Shown here: positions 40,766 to 50,775 of the stretch, in pieces | Layout of the letters: every line of letters begins with the position of its first letter | How positions within the stretch are numbered: the first letter of the stretch is position 1 | Assembly (NCBI GenBank): GCA_947496185.1 | Contig: CANMCD010000006.1 | Span: forward strand, 124,001 to 188,000 | DNA: 64,000 nucleotides | Direction of reading: 5' to 3' | Origin: an uncultured Tenacibaculum sp. | Lineage (GTDB): Bacteria > Bacteroidota > Bacteroidia > Flavobacteriales > Flavobacteriaceae | Program-made: the position numbers and the translations under genes | Notes under the pieces: generated by a model | What the model was told of the DNA's origin: nothing | Seen by the model: the letters and a program-made list of their open reading frames with translations, nothing else | Database searches by the model: none

Positions 40766-43378
40766 TTATTTTTTCTCATCTTCCTTTTTTTTCTTTTTTC
40801 CAAAAAGGCCTCCCAAAACATCTTTTACTTTGTTGACAGTTTTTTCTGTTTCGCTACCTTTCTTGTCTTTCGACTCTTTTTTATCACCACCTAAAAGATT
40901 ATTCAACGTATTATTTACCAAATTGTCTTTTTGTTGCTGTACCAACTTTTGTGTTAGTTTTGTTACTGAAGAAGAAAGGTCTGTACTTACATTTGGAGAA
41001 CTCATGTTTCCAGAAATTGAAGCAGTTACAGGTACTGTGGTATCATCATTAGCACCATTTAGTTTTGATAATAATCCTTTGACTTCATTTCCTAAATATT
41101 TGGCAGGCACATCAAAAGTAACATTGTAGTTCATGTTTTGATCAAACCCATGACTTCCTCCAACTTGGATGCCAATATCTTGATACTTTAAATTAAATGG
41201 AGAAACTTCTACTTTTCCTTCTTTAAAGGCAAGATGTGTTTTGATATTAGACAGGTCTAATTTATTTAAATCGATAAACGACAATTTGTTGTCTAATAAA
41301 CTTAATGCTTTTGTTTTTTTAGGGTTTACTTTAGTGCCTAAGAGCTCTGCTAAAGCTTTACCTGTAATGGTTGCTAAATTCGGTGTGAAATCGGCATTGA
41401 GTTTACCCGATAAATTAACATCAGAATTTAATTTTCCATCAAATGCACTAGCAACGGGGCTTAAAGACTGGAGTAAATCCATACTCACAAACGATTGTGC
41501 AATATCAAAAGAGTTGATGCCTAAGTTCATATTAAAAGTAGGTGTTTTGGGTTGTGTATTGACCTCTCCATTTAAAGAGATACGACCGTTAAATACCCCA
41601 GCACTCATGTTTTTTAGCGTTGCTTTTTCATCTTTTAGCCATAAGGTACCCTTTACATCTTTTAACATTAAGTTGTCGTAGTGTACTGTCTTTGCATCTG
41701 CTAGAATTTTACAGTCTAAAAATGCAGGTATTTTTAAAGACTCTTGCGGATTTGTTTCTTGTTTAGGTTCTTTTTTGGGTGTTTTCTTTTCGTCGCTCGA
41801 ATCATTTTTTTGCATAAAGTCACTTACATAAAAATTATTTGAAGCAACGTTGAAGGTGCCTTGTAAGGTTTTGTCAGCGAGTAGAAAACCTAATAAGTTT
41901 TGTAAATTTCCAGTTGCATTTATATCGCTTTTACCTGTTGAGGCTTCAAACTTTTTTAACGAAACGATCTGAGGATCAAACTGGACCTTTGTAGATTTAA
42001 TATGAATAGGATTAACCACGTCTTTAGAAGCGTATACAAAATCACTAAGCTCGATAGAACCTTCTTTTTTTATACGTTGTATAATGTTCTTTTTAAGGGC
42101 GTTTACATCAAAATGTGTGTTTAAATTAGCCTTTAAAATACCACGTAATTCGTTTTGTAACTCGATGGGGTATGCCTTATGTATGTTAGCTAAGTTAAGT
42201 GTTCCTTTAAGGTTGGCTCTTACAAGAGGATTTGTAGTTACATTATGCAGCGTGCCTTTTCCTGAAAAGGTATCTTCATCAATTTTAAAAGAAATATTAT
42301 TGATGTCTATAAAAGTGCTTTGCAAACTACCTGTAGTGTTTTTTACTTGTGTATCGATGTTGATATTGCGAACGCTTTTGGGCAGGTCAGGGTATTTGAA
42401 AGAAGCATTACTTGCCTTCATTGCAATGTCAAATTTTGGAATACGTTTATCATCTATAAAGCCGTCTATTTTACCCGATACACTAAAATTACCAGAGGTT
42501 TTTACATTGGAAATGTTTTTAGCATAGATTTCAGGAACTAAACCTAAAAAGTTTTTGAAATCTGAGGAAGGTGTACTGAAGTTTAAAGCGACTTGTTGAT
42601 TGTTGTCGTTTATTTTTACAAAGCCATTAAAGACTAAAGGTAAATTGTTGATTTCAAGTTTGTTTTTTAGGAAATTAAACTTTTTATTGACTAAATCCAT
42701 TCCTAAGATTGCTTCCAAAGCCAATTTTTGATTTGCGATATAGGATATGCCATCTTTACCAAAAGAAAGTATGGTACTAGTTTTGGTATTTAATTCAGAG
42801 TTTGACTGAGAAAAGTCGCCTTTTCCTTCGTGTGTAAAATTAGAAAGCTCAACCTTCATTTTGCCTTTGGCATCATGATAAACAATGTTTGTGTCAAATA
42901 TACCGTATTGATCGATGGATAATCCAAAACTAGAAGTCGTAGCTTCTGGGCTATCTTGCTGTTGTTCAGGAGATGTTTTTTTGGCAATATCATAATTTGC
43001 TTTTCCTTCTTTATTGACTACTACGTTGACAAAAGCTTTATGAATATTAAATGATTTTATATTTAATTGCTCACTAGTGTTTTTAAAAAGCTCTGTAAGT
43101 TTCAGTGTGAGTGTTATATCTTTTGCATATAATAATGTATCTCCTTCAAAGGGAGACTTGTTGATGACAGAAATATCCGAAAGTTTTACGGAAGCATTCG
43201 GGAAGTTTCTAATCAAACTGAGGCTTCCGTCTGCAAAATCAACTTTTGCATTTACATTATTATTTACCGTTTCTTTTACTAGTTGAATGATTTTGTCTTG
43301 AAATAACAAAGGAATACTTACTAATACTATAAAAATAAATAGCACGAATCCGATGACGATTTTATATACTTTTTTCAT
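40766..43378 (-). CDS. AsmA family protein
   Basis: An 870-residue protein with one N-terminal membrane anchor (about 6-26) and a long periplasmic beta-rich body, as in AsmA/YhdP-like proteins that help move phospholipids across the periplasm. The N-terminal AsmA domain is recognisable (SIPLLFQDKIIQLVKE... then NASVKLSDISVINKSPFEGDTLLYAKDI), and the C-terminal AsmA part has repeated VNLSGKL and beta units. The C-terminus is a Lys/Glu-rich tail. It is the usual Bacteroidota length. It is flanked by a terminator and sits alone. Confidence 0.87.
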   Translation of the reverse strand: MKKVYKIVIGFVLFIFIVLVSIPLLFQDKIIQLVKETVNNNVNAKVDFADGSLSLIRNFPNASVKLSDISVINKSPFEGDTLLYAKDITLTLKLTELFKNTSEQLNIKSFNIHKAFVNVVVNKEGKANYDIAKKTSPEQQQDSPEATTSSFGLSIDQYGIFDTNIVYHDAKGKMKVELSNFTHEGKGDFSQSNSELNTKTSTILSFGKDGISYIANQKLALEAILGMDLVNKKFNFLKNKLEINNLPLVFNGFVKINDNNQQVALNFSTPSSDFKNFLGLVPEIYAKNISNVKTSGNFSVSGKIDGFIDDKRIPKFDIAMKASNASFKYPDLPKSVRNINIDTQVKNTTGSLQSTFIDINNISFKIDEDTFSGKGTLHNVTTNPLVRANLKGTLNLANIHKAYPIELQNELRGILKANLNTHFDVNALKKNIIQRIKKEGSIELSDFVYASKDVVNPIHIKSTKVQFDPQIVSLKKFEASTGKSDINATGNLQNLLGFLLADKTLQGTFNVASNNFYVSDFMQKNDSSDEKKTPKKEPKQETNPQESLKIPAFLDCKILADAKTVHYDNLMLKDVKGTLWLKDEKATLKNMSAGVFNGRISLNGEVNTQPKTPTFNMNLGINSFDIAQSFVSMDLLQSLSPVASAFDGKLNSDVNLSGKLNADFTPNLATITGKALAELLGTKVNPKKTKALSLLDNKLSFIDLNKLDLSNIKTHLAFKEGKVEVSPFNLKYQDIGIQVGGSHGFDQNMNYNVTFDVPAKYLGNEVKGLLSKLNGANDDTTVPVTASISGNMSSPNVSTDLSSSVTKLTQKLVQQQKDNLVNNTLNNLLGGDKKESKDKKGSETEKTVNKVKDVLGGLFGKKKKKEDEKK

Positions 43379-43491
43379 GAAGAAAGTTATTTAGTACTGA
43401 CAGTATTTTTGTAAAATAGATTATACATAAGTAGGTTTGATAATGGTTTTTGTATCTGTAGTGTTCATTGCTCTTGTAAAGATAAAAAACT

Positions 43492-43523
43492 AAAAAAGAA
43501 AAACCACCCTTGTGAGGGTGGTT
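43492..43523 (-). terminator. Terminator of the 311-residue lipoprotein gene
   Basis: On the minus strand AAACCACCCT (43523-43514 region) pairs with AGGGTGGTTT and is followed by TTCTTTTTTA. A second hairpin, TTGGCTATT (43532-43540) with AATAGCCAA (43544-43552), lies just before it. Confidence 0.75.
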
Positions 43524-43574
43524 TCCTTCAATTGGCTATTAAAAATAGCCAACCAAAAATCAACTAACCAAACT

Positions 43575-44510
43575 TTATTTTAAATGTCTTCTTTCGACTG
43601 TTTTTCTTTTAATCTTAATTCTCATCCTTTCATTATTCTTAACGTCCTTTTTCGGTTTTTGTTTTTTAGATCTTCTTAAATATTCGATAAAACCTATTCC
43701 AGAGAACGTATATGTGGTGCCAGAGGAAATATGGAATAATTCAACGGCGTTCTTATTTATAACATTTAACTCGAAGTTTTCACTACCTGAATTTCGATAA
43801 TTTAGTGTTAAAATTTTAAGGTACTTTTCACCCCTGACGTTGGCTACCTCATAATGACCTCCGTAACTCCATAATATCCTATCAATATTTATGCCAAAAG
43901 GATCTGATGAAAAGTCAAATGTGCTGTTATTTTCGGGCAGAAACCTCAAGTAATGCTCTTGATCGAAAGGGTTCGGAGTTCCATCTCTTTTTTCAATTTG
44001 TTCCCAAGCCTCGTATTCTTGTAAAAAATATTCGATATTATCATAAAATAGCCTATCGTAGTCAAAATTATTTCGTTGATAACCTACTAAATAATAGGTG
44101 ATATTTCGTGTTAAACAGTCAATTCTAATTTCATTATTTGACAATTGCACAACTTCAAAATCAAAAGCACCGTCTAAATAATGATCACATTCGAGTGTAT
44201 TGTTAATGGTTCTGTAGTTTCCTGTTTGAATACCAAAACCATTTCCTATTTGACCTACCTCAGTAATATTATTATTCGCATACATTCTCCCATTTAAAAA
44301 AGAAAGCGTAAATGCTTTTGAGACAAATGGAATATCTTGATTACCTTCTGTACTGTGATAATCTACATACCATAAATCATAACTTGAAAGTAATTCTTCC
44401 AAAGAAAAAGTGTCAACCACTTCCTCAACATGATGGTGATTGGTTTCAACGATACATGAAGAAAACAATACTGGCATTATTAACAATAAAAGGGACTTTA
44501 CATGTTTCAT
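43575..44510 (-). CDS. Lipoprotein of unknown function with a basic C-terminal tail
   Basis: A 311-residue lipoprotein (lipobox FSSC, C19) with a His-rich stretch right after it (NHHHVEEVVD). The body looks like two small beta domains: one with LWYVDYHST and YANNNITEVGQIGNGFGIQTGNY, the other with LRFLPENNSTFDFSSDPFG and ILTLNYRNSGSENFELN, somewhat lipocalin-like. The last 33 residues or so (from RRSKKQKPKK) are almost all Lys, Arg, Glu and Asn, unusual for a periplasmic lipoprotein. No function is recognised. It is flanked by a terminator downstream. Confidence 0.75.
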   Translation of the reverse strand: MKHVKSLLLLIMPVLFSSCIVETNHHHVEEVVDTFSLEELLSSYDLWYVDYHSTEGNQDIPFVSKAFTLSFLNGRMYANNNITEVGQIGNGFGIQTGNYRTINNTLECDHYLDGAFDFEVVQLSNNEIRIDCLTRNITYYLVGYQRNNFDYDRLFYDNIEYFLQEYEAWEQIEKRDGTPNPFDQEHYLRFLPENNSTFDFSSDPFGINIDRILWSYGGHYEVANVRGEKYLKILTLNYRNSGSENFELNVINKNAVELFHISSGTTYTFSGIGFIEYLRRSKKQKPKKDVKNNERMRIKIKRKTVERRHLK

Positions 44511-44676
44511 AGTATTTGCTCTTTAAAGTTGTGTTAAATAAAATTCAAATTGCGTGCCAAAAATATTTTATATCCATTTTTAGACATAAAAAATGAATGT
44601 AAATAATTGGTTTTTTGGGTGTAAAGTGGTGGTGGATTTTGTGGTATATCTAATTTAGATTAAAAATTGAAAATCA

Positions 44677-44684
44677 TACTTTTG
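44677..44684 (+). promoter_or_regulatory. -7 box for moaD, four bases before its ATG
   Basis: TACTTTTG matches TAnnTTTG. The start codon at 44689 follows after only four bases, as for holB. Confidence 0.65.
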
Positions 44685-44688
44685 TTAT

Positions 44689-44931
44689 ATGAAAATAAAA
44701 GTGCTTTTATTTGGAGTAGTAAGGGATTTATTAAAGTCCGATCAATTACATGTGGAGCTCCCTGTAGGGGTTTCCGTAGCAGGATTTAAAGAATTGTTTT
44801 GTGATGAATATAGATCAATGAAACAATTAAAATCGTTTGCAATAGCTGTAAATGAATCCTATGCTAATGATGATCTCCCGCTAAGAGAAGGAGATGTTAT
44901 CGCTATTATACCCCCAGTAAGTGGAGGTTAA
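44689..44931 (+). CDS. moaD: Molybdopterin synthase sulfur carrier subunit
   Basis: MoaD is a ubiquitin-like protein that, as a C-terminal thiocarboxylate, delivers sulfur to precursor Z for molybdopterin. The 80 residues end in the required double glycine (IIPPVSGG) and show the KVLLFGVVRDLL start and the REGDVIAIIPP segment. ThiS is excluded by length and the FGVVRDLL start. The moaE gene is 7 kb away on the other strand, so the two are not co-transcribed. Confidence 0.92.
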   Translation: MKIKVLLFGVVRDLLKSDQLHVELPVGVSVAGFKELFCDEYRSMKQLKSFAIAVNESYANDDLPLREGDVIAIIPPVSGG

Positions 44932-44963
44932 ATTTTATGTATTGATAGAGAAATATAAAAAAA

Positions 44964-45236
44964 CTACTTGTTTAGGTATTTTCCAATAAAGAAAGTACCA
45001 AAAGGAATTAAAGATAGGAGGCAGACAATACCAAATGTTTTGCCTTTCCATCCGAGTTCATATTTTAGCATGATTGCTAAAACAATATATCCTATAAAAA
45101 AAAGACCGTGAGGCATACCTAGCATTTTTACATAAGAAGGATTACCAGATATATATTTAATAGGAACGGCAATAAATAGTAAAAGGATATAGGAAATACC
45201 TTCTAAAAAGGCAACGATTTTAAATAGGTTTATCAT
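44964..45236 (-). CDS. DUF3817 membrane protein
   Basis: A 90-residue membrane protein with three hydrophobic helices and the DUF3817 landmarks FLEGISYILLLFIAVPIKY and MPHGLFFIGYI. Family function is unknown. Its start is four bases after the TonB receptor stop, so it is the last gene of the porZ-recO-receptor run. It converges with moaD. Confidence 0.88.
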   Translation of the reverse strand: MINLFKIVAFLEGISYILLLFIAVPIKYISGNPSYVKMLGMPHGLFFIGYIVLAIMLKYELGWKGKTFGIVCLLSLIPFGTFFIGKYLNK

Positions 45237-45240
45237 GGCT

Positions 45241-47703
45241 TTACAGATTTACGTGTAAAATTAAGGAAAAGTTTCGTCCTGGGGCAGAAATACCCGAAGC
45301 AAACTCTTTATAATGTTTGTCAAAAATATTATTTATACTTCCTTGTAAAGATATCTGATTGTTTACTAAATACTTTCCAAATACTCCAAAGACCATCCAG
45401 CTAGGAGATCCAAAATATTTTTCTTTAGGATCTTCTGCATTAGCATTGATGATAGGTGTTTCTTCATGGTTGTCAATGCCTTCGGTAATATTATAATCTT
45501 CAATGACTTTTTTAGCATTAAACCTAAGGTTAGCACCTCCTTCAAATTTATTACTTGTATAATTTAATTCAAAGTTACCAAACAATGGAGGGATAGAGGA
45601 CATGGGCTCTTTTAAGTCATAACTTTCTCCTTGGGTGTAGGTTATAGACCCTGATGTATTCCAGTTTTTATGAAGTCTTCCTTGATAGCTCGCTGTAAAA
45701 CCAGTGATATAAGCGTTTCCTTTGTTTACATTGGAAATAATGTCTCCTTCTTCACCGTTGTATAACATTGTTGTTCTTCCTCCCAAACTAAAGCTGTCAC
45801 GATAAATATAGTTTCTTAGTAGTGTATAGTAGACACTTGTTCCGATTCTAAATTTACGGTTATTGATATATTTTTGAAATCCAATTTCACCATTATAAGC
45901 GTGTTCTGGTTTTAAATCAACATTCGGCACGGTTACATTTCCATTTTTTTCGCGTACTTTTCCAACATCGTCAATGTTCGGTGAACGAAAACCTGAAGAT
46001 AAAACAGCGTTTAGTTGCCAAGTTTTATTGGGCTTATAGATATAGCCTAAAGTTGCCGTTAATGCGGTGTTGTTAAGGCTTATTGGGTTTTCAGGGAGGG
46101 TAATAAATTTTTCATTAACCCATTTAGCTGATAAATTGGTGTTGGTAACCCTTATTCCAGAGTTTAAAGTAGAAGTACTCGATACATCCTGCCTATAATC
46201 AAGGTATAAAGCAGTACTTAAGTAACTACTGCCCCCGTCAGGATATCTTGACTGTACATTGAAGTCACCATTAAATCCTATTACTTCATTTCCTGAAACT
46301 TGAAGTGTTCTTCCATAAGCATTAGAGCCAACATCATTATAAGATACTTCAAAACCATAACCTAAATTTCTTGCTTTCGCTAAGGTAGTAGTGAAGTCTC
46401 CGTTTAAGCTGTAAATATTTACATGTTCTTTTCGGTAAGAACGATCAAGGCTACCAAATTTTCGTTGAATCCTACTTTCTTTAATGTTTTGGTAAGCAAA
46501 CGTAATTGTGCCGCTTTCTAGCCATGATTTTTTTGGTGTTATTGCCAGTTGAGGAGATATTAGGAGTCTACTTTGAGGCCCATAATACCATTCAGCAAAC
46601 TTTAAAGTACCATCATTTAACTCTGTAAGCCTGTCAAACCTTGGAATGTTTGAGGAAGTAGAGTATTGAATGTTAACTTTTAAATCTGCTTTTTTAGACA
46701 ATGGTGTAAAAAACTTTTGTAAGATATCGATCTGGTTATAGCCAGTATTACGTTGTGAGTGTTCTTTAAGGTTTGCCGTTTGATTTTCAAAAAAGTCTTC
46801 GTCAGTATTTTTAGAAAAGAAAGGGATTTTTCCCCAATTCTCAAACCCATGAGACCTGTTTTTACCCATGGTTAAATCACCAAAACTACTATGTGCAACA
46901 CTGGTAAAAGAAGCCCATTTTTTGAATTGTAGTTCAGTGGATATTACATTGGTCGATTCATTGTTTGCGGTACTATATCTAGAGAAGAAAGAGCCCTTTA
47001 CTTTTTCTTTATTAGATAGTTTTGGCGTTTTTGTATAATAATGAATAACGCCCCCTAACGCATCAGATCCGTAAATTACTGAGGAAGGACCAAAAACTAC
47101 TTCCGTTCTATCCAACAGGTTTGGAGCTACGGTAATTGAGTTTTGAAGGTGTCCTTTTCTATAAATGGCATTGTTCATACGAACTCCATCTACGACTAAC
47201 AAAACACGATTACTTTCCATACCTCTAAGTACAGGGCTTCCGCCTCCCATTTGTGATCTCTGTACTTTAATACCTGGAATGTTTGCTAATAAATCTGCTG
47301 AAGTTTGCGGAGAAACTTTCGCGATATCTTTACTGGTTATAACGGCAATTTGCTCAGCAATTCGATTTCTTTTTTCTTTGTTTTTAAATACAGAAAGAAC
47401 TACTTCATCCAGCTCTTCAGATTGTTGAAAGAGGTAAATTTCGTAGTTGTTTCGTCTCAATGAAGATTTTTTAGCTCGATTTTCAGCATAAGCCATATGA
47501 GAAAATATAAGTACTTCTCGATTTTTGAAAATTGAAATATCTACCTTCCCAAATTCATCACTAATAGTAGAGGTTGATTTGTTTTTGTTAAAAACAGCGA
47601 CTGACTCAATAGGTTTGCCCGTTTTTGCATCGATGACGGTTAATGTCTGTGAGAATAAAGGGGAGAGAGAAATTAAAAATATTACTAGTAAAAGTTTTTT
47701 CAT
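45241..47703 (-). CDS. TonB-dependent receptor with N-terminal carboxypeptidase-D-like domain
   Basis: An 820-residue outer-membrane receptor. Order: signal peptide (cleavage after FSQ, about 19), carboxypeptidase-D-like domain (about 20-95), plug domain (about 115-225) with the RGMESNRVLLVVDGVRMNNA and YGSDALGGVIHYYTKT motifs, and a 22-strand barrel with the LSSGFRSPNIDDVGKVRE segment and a final FSLILHVNL strand. The plug/barrel motifs are nearest to the heme/hemoglobin and iron-complex group, so iron or heme is a likely cargo; that is inference. It starts two bases after recO. Confidence 0.9.
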   Translation of the reverse strand: MKKLLLVIFLISLSPLFSQTLTVIDAKTGKPIESVAVFNKNKSTSTISDEFGKVDISIFKNREVLIFSHMAYAENRAKKSSLRRNNYEIYLFQQSEELDEVVLSVFKNKEKRNRIAEQIAVITSKDIAKVSPQTSADLLANIPGIKVQRSQMGGGSPVLRGMESNRVLLVVDGVRMNNAIYRKGHLQNSITVAPNLLDRTEVVFGPSSVIYGSDALGGVIHYYTKTPKLSNKEKVKGSFFSRYSTANNESTNVISTELQFKKWASFTSVAHSSFGDLTMGKNRSHGFENWGKIPFFSKNTDEDFFENQTANLKEHSQRNTGYNQIDILQKFFTPLSKKADLKVNIQYSTSSNIPRFDRLTELNDGTLKFAEWYYGPQSRLLISPQLAITPKKSWLESGTITFAYQNIKESRIQRKFGSLDRSYRKEHVNIYSLNGDFTTTLAKARNLGYGFEVSYNDVGSNAYGRTLQVSGNEVIGFNGDFNVQSRYPDGGSSYLSTALYLDYRQDVSSTSTLNSGIRVTNTNLSAKWVNEKFITLPENPISLNNTALTATLGYIYKPNKTWQLNAVLSSGFRSPNIDDVGKVREKNGNVTVPNVDLKPEHAYNGEIGFQKYINNRKFRIGTSVYYTLLRNYIYRDSFSLGGRTTMLYNGEEGDIISNVNKGNAYITGFTASYQGRLHKNWNTSGSITYTQGESYDLKEPMSSIPPLFGNFELNYTSNKFEGGANLRFNAKKVIEDYNITEGIDNHEETPIINANAEDPKEKYFGSPSWMVFGVFGKYLVNNQISLQGSINNIFDKHYKEFASGISAPGRNFSLILHVNL

Positions 47704-47705
47704 AA

Positions 47706-48428
47706 TTAGCTAAACACTGTTTCTAAAATATCTAACGATTTTGGTTTCCTGTAACCTTCCAAATGTAATTCAAAATATTTAATTACAAACCGAAGAATCC
47801 TTTGCCTTTCTTGTTTTCCGAAAGAAATCCTATTAATCGTATCAAAATTTATGCCCAATAGTGTTTTGAATAATGTTAAATCAGTTCCTGAAAGTGTTAA
47901 TTTTTCGTGTGGGGTATCTGTGAATTTTCCCTCTACTAAATTAAACCCTTTTTTATGTGAAGCAGAAATGTCTGGATAAAAGCCCAAGAATTTTGTTAGG
48001 TTAAGTAAAAATAGTAGGTGGAAGTTTGAAATATCAGTATGGGTATCTAGCCAAATTAACGCGGTTTCTATATACGTGTATAGTCCCTCGTTTTTTTCTT
48101 CTTCTTGGATAATGCTACTGAGTACTTCTGATAGGAATAAAACAATTGTTTGTTTTATAATGGATGTATGTATAGTGTTATAAGGGTGAATTACCTGTAC
48201 TTCTTTAAGTGAATGTAAGGTGCTTTTTAATTTGTGGTTTGCGACCAGTTGTAATTGATTTAATGGTTGGAAATGTGCGGGTTTAAAGGCTCCTTTTTTG
48301 GACTTTAATACGCCTTTTATCATATAGGATTTTATGCCTTCTTCCAAGGTAAAACATTTTACAATCAAACTAGTGTCTCCATACTTAAGAGAACTTAAGA
48401 TAATGGCTTTTGAATGAATAATAGGCAT
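47706..48428 (-). CDS. recO: DNA repair protein RecO
   Basis: RecO loads RecA in the RecFOR gap-repair pathway. The 240 residues have the N-terminal OB fold (about 1-80; KAIILSSLKYGDTSLIVKCFT, and SKKGAFKPAHFQPLNQLQLV) and a helical C-terminal domain with SEVLSSIIQEEEKNEGLY and LGFYPDISA. The zinc-binding cysteines of many RecO proteins are missing; in their place is FNLVEGKF, as usual in Bacteroidota. The start shares its A with the porZ stop, so it is co-transcribed with porZ. Confidence 0.9.
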   Translation of the reverse strand: MPIIHSKAIILSSLKYGDTSLIVKCFTLEEGIKSYMIKGVLKSKKGAFKPAHFQPLNQLQLVANHKLKSTLHSLKEVQVIHPYNTIHTSIIKQTIVLFLSEVLSSIIQEEEKNEGLYTYIETALIWLDTHTDISNFHLLFLLNLTKFLGFYPDISASHKKGFNLVEGKFTDTPHEKLTLSGTDLTLFKTLLGINFDTINRISFGKQERQRILRFVIKYFELHLEGYRKPKSLDILETVFS

Positions 48429-50758
48429 TAGTTAACAATTGCAATTTTAGTGGTGGATGTTTCTGTATTGTCGTTGTGAGAAAGTAATACAATATAAACC
48501 CCTGAGGCAACTTTATTACCTGCTAAGTTTCTTTTGTCCCATACAACTTTACCGCCTTGTAATTGCTGGCTTTCTTTCACATTGGTTTCATAGACAAGAT
48601 TGCCTGAAACATCCAAGATTTTGACATTCGTTCCTTCGGGCAAATGTGTGCCATGTCTCCCTCCTATTGAAACGGTAGCATGATTTTTTAATACGGGGTT
48701 TGGATAGGCGTATACCTCTCCAAGTTCGTCGCCATAAGGAGCAACCTTACTATCATAGGCAACCATTCCTCTACTGGTGACAAAGTATACCTTTCCAGTG
48801 CTGTTATCTACTCGGATTTTTAATATTTTATCTGAGGGTAAAGGCGAATTGCTTTTGTTGAAGTTGGCAAGTGTTTTTTCGCCTGTAGAATTGGTATATA
48901 ATACACCTCCAGTATCCGTTCCAAACCATTTGTTATTAGCTCCGTCAACTTCAATAGTGTTGATTGTTTGATCTCCAAGTAACCTTTTTGGAATTCCATC
49001 ATCTAGAATAACAACAGGAGCTGCATCGTTTACAGCACTATCAAAAACGGCAGAAGCATTTCTGAATACAACCAATCCAGTAAGGGTGCCTAACCATATA
49101 TCATTATTGCTGTCTACAGCGACTGTTCTTACATTTAGATTCGGAAGGCTTCCGCGTGTAGCTTCGGTAGTTAACGCCTTTTTTCTGAGTCCGTTTTCAT
49201 TAAAAGCATACACGCCATTTCTTCGCGTTCCGATCCAAAGTGTATTATTGTTATCTATAGCCATTTCGTTCATTCCAAATCTGTTTGTTTGTATAATAGA
49301 TTGAATGTCAAAATTACGCCATTCTCCATTAGGAGAACGTTTTTTTATTCGGTGAGAAACACCAATGTTTGACAACCATAAATTTCCTTCATTGTCAAAA
49401 GCAGATCCACCAATTCTTATAGTTACCCTATTTGGTATGTTTTCCGTGATATTTTGTAATGAACTGTTTAATTGATTGTAAAAATTAGTGACTTTTCCGT
49501 CTTCTATATGAAGTAAACCTCCTGTTAAAGGAGTGTTGGTATCCGATCCTGTAATGTCACCGAAGGAGCTGATAAAAACATTATTACTATTGGTTTTGTC
49601 AATGGTTATAGAGGTTAAGTCCCCTAGAGGAAAGCTTGGGTCATACGGTGTATTCGTCCAATTTTCTCCGTTATAATATGAATAACCATTTCTTCTTTGT
49701 AAAGGGGTATAGGTGGCGTCATATCCTCCATAAACAACCCATAAATTATTATTGTGTACGTCTATAGAAAAAATATCATTAAGAAACGGTCCTTCAGGGT
49801 GAATTTGCTCAAAAGTATTGGTTGAACTTGTGCTTGTTTTTAGAATTCCGAAACCTTGAGTAGCCAAATAAATATCGTTGTTTTCTTCATAGGCCTGATT
49901 AAGTGTGAACTGTAAACTACTTGTCTGATCTATCTGGGCAATTTGAGTTAGTGATTGGTTAAGTATTGTAGCAGAAGTTTCTAGTGCTACAGATAAACTT
50001 TGTGTCGAACTTTTTAATCCTTTAATATTTTGATTAAAAGTGCTGATATTACTAATAAGAGTTTCGTTAATAGCTCTAAGCTCATTACCTATTGTGGTAA
50101 ATACCCGATTGTTAAACGTGGTGATACTCGTATAATTTCCAGTAAATAGTAGTGCCCATTCATTAAAGTCTACTAAATTTGGACTGTTGATGTTTGCTAT
50201 GTATACACCTCTTTGTGTAGCAGCATAAATTTCATTATTAAAAACAGTTATTTGATTTACTTTTTCATCAGTTGAGCCAATTCCAATAAAATAAGTATCT
50301 CCGAATTCTAAATTTTTAAGATCGTATACAATAACTGCAAATGAAGTGGATAAGTACAATTTGTCGTTATATTCGTATATATGGTTTATTCTTTTTTCAC
50401 CTGTTTGATTGAAATTAGTAATTTCAGGAGAAGTGGTGATTTTTCCTTGACTATCGATGATTTCTAATAGCCCGTTTTCATAACCAATTACTAATTTTTC
50501 AAGAGAAGCACTGTAATGTATTGCTGAACTGGTTTCTCCAGAGAGTCCATGTACAGAAGAAATTTTAGTAATTTCTTTGGTTTGTGTATTGTATACAAAT
50601 ACAGCATTATCTGCTACAGCATATAAGAGATTGTCTGATTTTACAAAGTCTTTAATATGCGTGTATGAAAATAAATCTTCCCATTGATCGCTATAGTCGG
50701 TTTGTGCAAAAAGACCAATTGTTAATGATAAAAGAATGTATGTGAATACTTTATTCAT
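48428..50758 (-). CDS. porZ: Type IX secretion system protein PorZ
   Basis: A 776-residue surface protein with a signal peptide (MNKVFTYILLSLTIGLFAQ), two seven-bladed beta-propellers of the two-component-regulator-propeller type (about 30-680, with blades such as LWVVYGGYDATY and NTLWIGTRRNGVYAF) and a C-terminal type A T9SS sorting domain (about 690-776; YPNPVLKNHATVSI, DVSGNLVYE). That is the architecture of PorZ, which delivers anionic lipopolysaccharide to the T9SS sortase. The longer frame to 50863 is excluded since a -7 box lies at 50775-50768. recO shares its last base. Confidence 0.88.
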   Translation of the reverse strand: MNKVFTYILLSLTIGLFAQTDYSDQWEDLFSYTHIKDFVKSDNLLYAVADNAVFVYNTQTKEITKISSVHGLSGETSSAIHYSASLEKLVIGYENGLLEIIDSQGKITTSPEITNFNQTGEKRINHIYEYNDKLYLSTSFAVIVYDLKNLEFGDTYFIGIGSTDEKVNQITVFNNEIYAATQRGVYIANINSPNLVDFNEWALLFTGNYTSITTFNNRVFTTIGNELRAINETLISNISTFNQNIKGLKSSTQSLSVALETSATILNQSLTQIAQIDQTSSLQFTLNQAYEENNDIYLATQGFGILKTSTSSTNTFEQIHPEGPFLNDIFSIDVHNNNLWVVYGGYDATYTPLQRRNGYSYYNGENWTNTPYDPSFPLGDLTSITIDKTNSNNVFISSFGDITGSDTNTPLTGGLLHIEDGKVTNFYNQLNSSLQNITENIPNRVTIRIGGSAFDNEGNLWLSNIGVSHRIKKRSPNGEWRNFDIQSIIQTNRFGMNEMAIDNNNTLWIGTRRNGVYAFNENGLRKKALTTEATRGSLPNLNVRTVAVDSNNDIWLGTLTGLVVFRNASAVFDSAVNDAAPVVILDDGIPKRLLGDQTINTIEVDGANNKWFGTDTGGVLYTNSTGEKTLANFNKSNSPLPSDKILKIRVDNSTGKVYFVTSRGMVAYDSKVAPYGDELGEVYAYPNPVLKNHATVSIGGRHGTHLPEGTNVKILDVSGNLVYETNVKESQQLQGGKVVWDKRNLAGNKVASGVYIVLLSHNDNTETSTTKIAIVN

Positions 50759-50767
50759 ACGTAATAC

Positions 50768-50775
50768 CAAAGATA
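50768..50775 (-). promoter_or_regulatory. -7 box for the porZ-recO operon
   Basis: TATCTTTG on the minus strand matches TAnnTTTG, nine bases before the porZ ATG at 50758, so the leader is only a few bases long. Confidence 0.65.
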
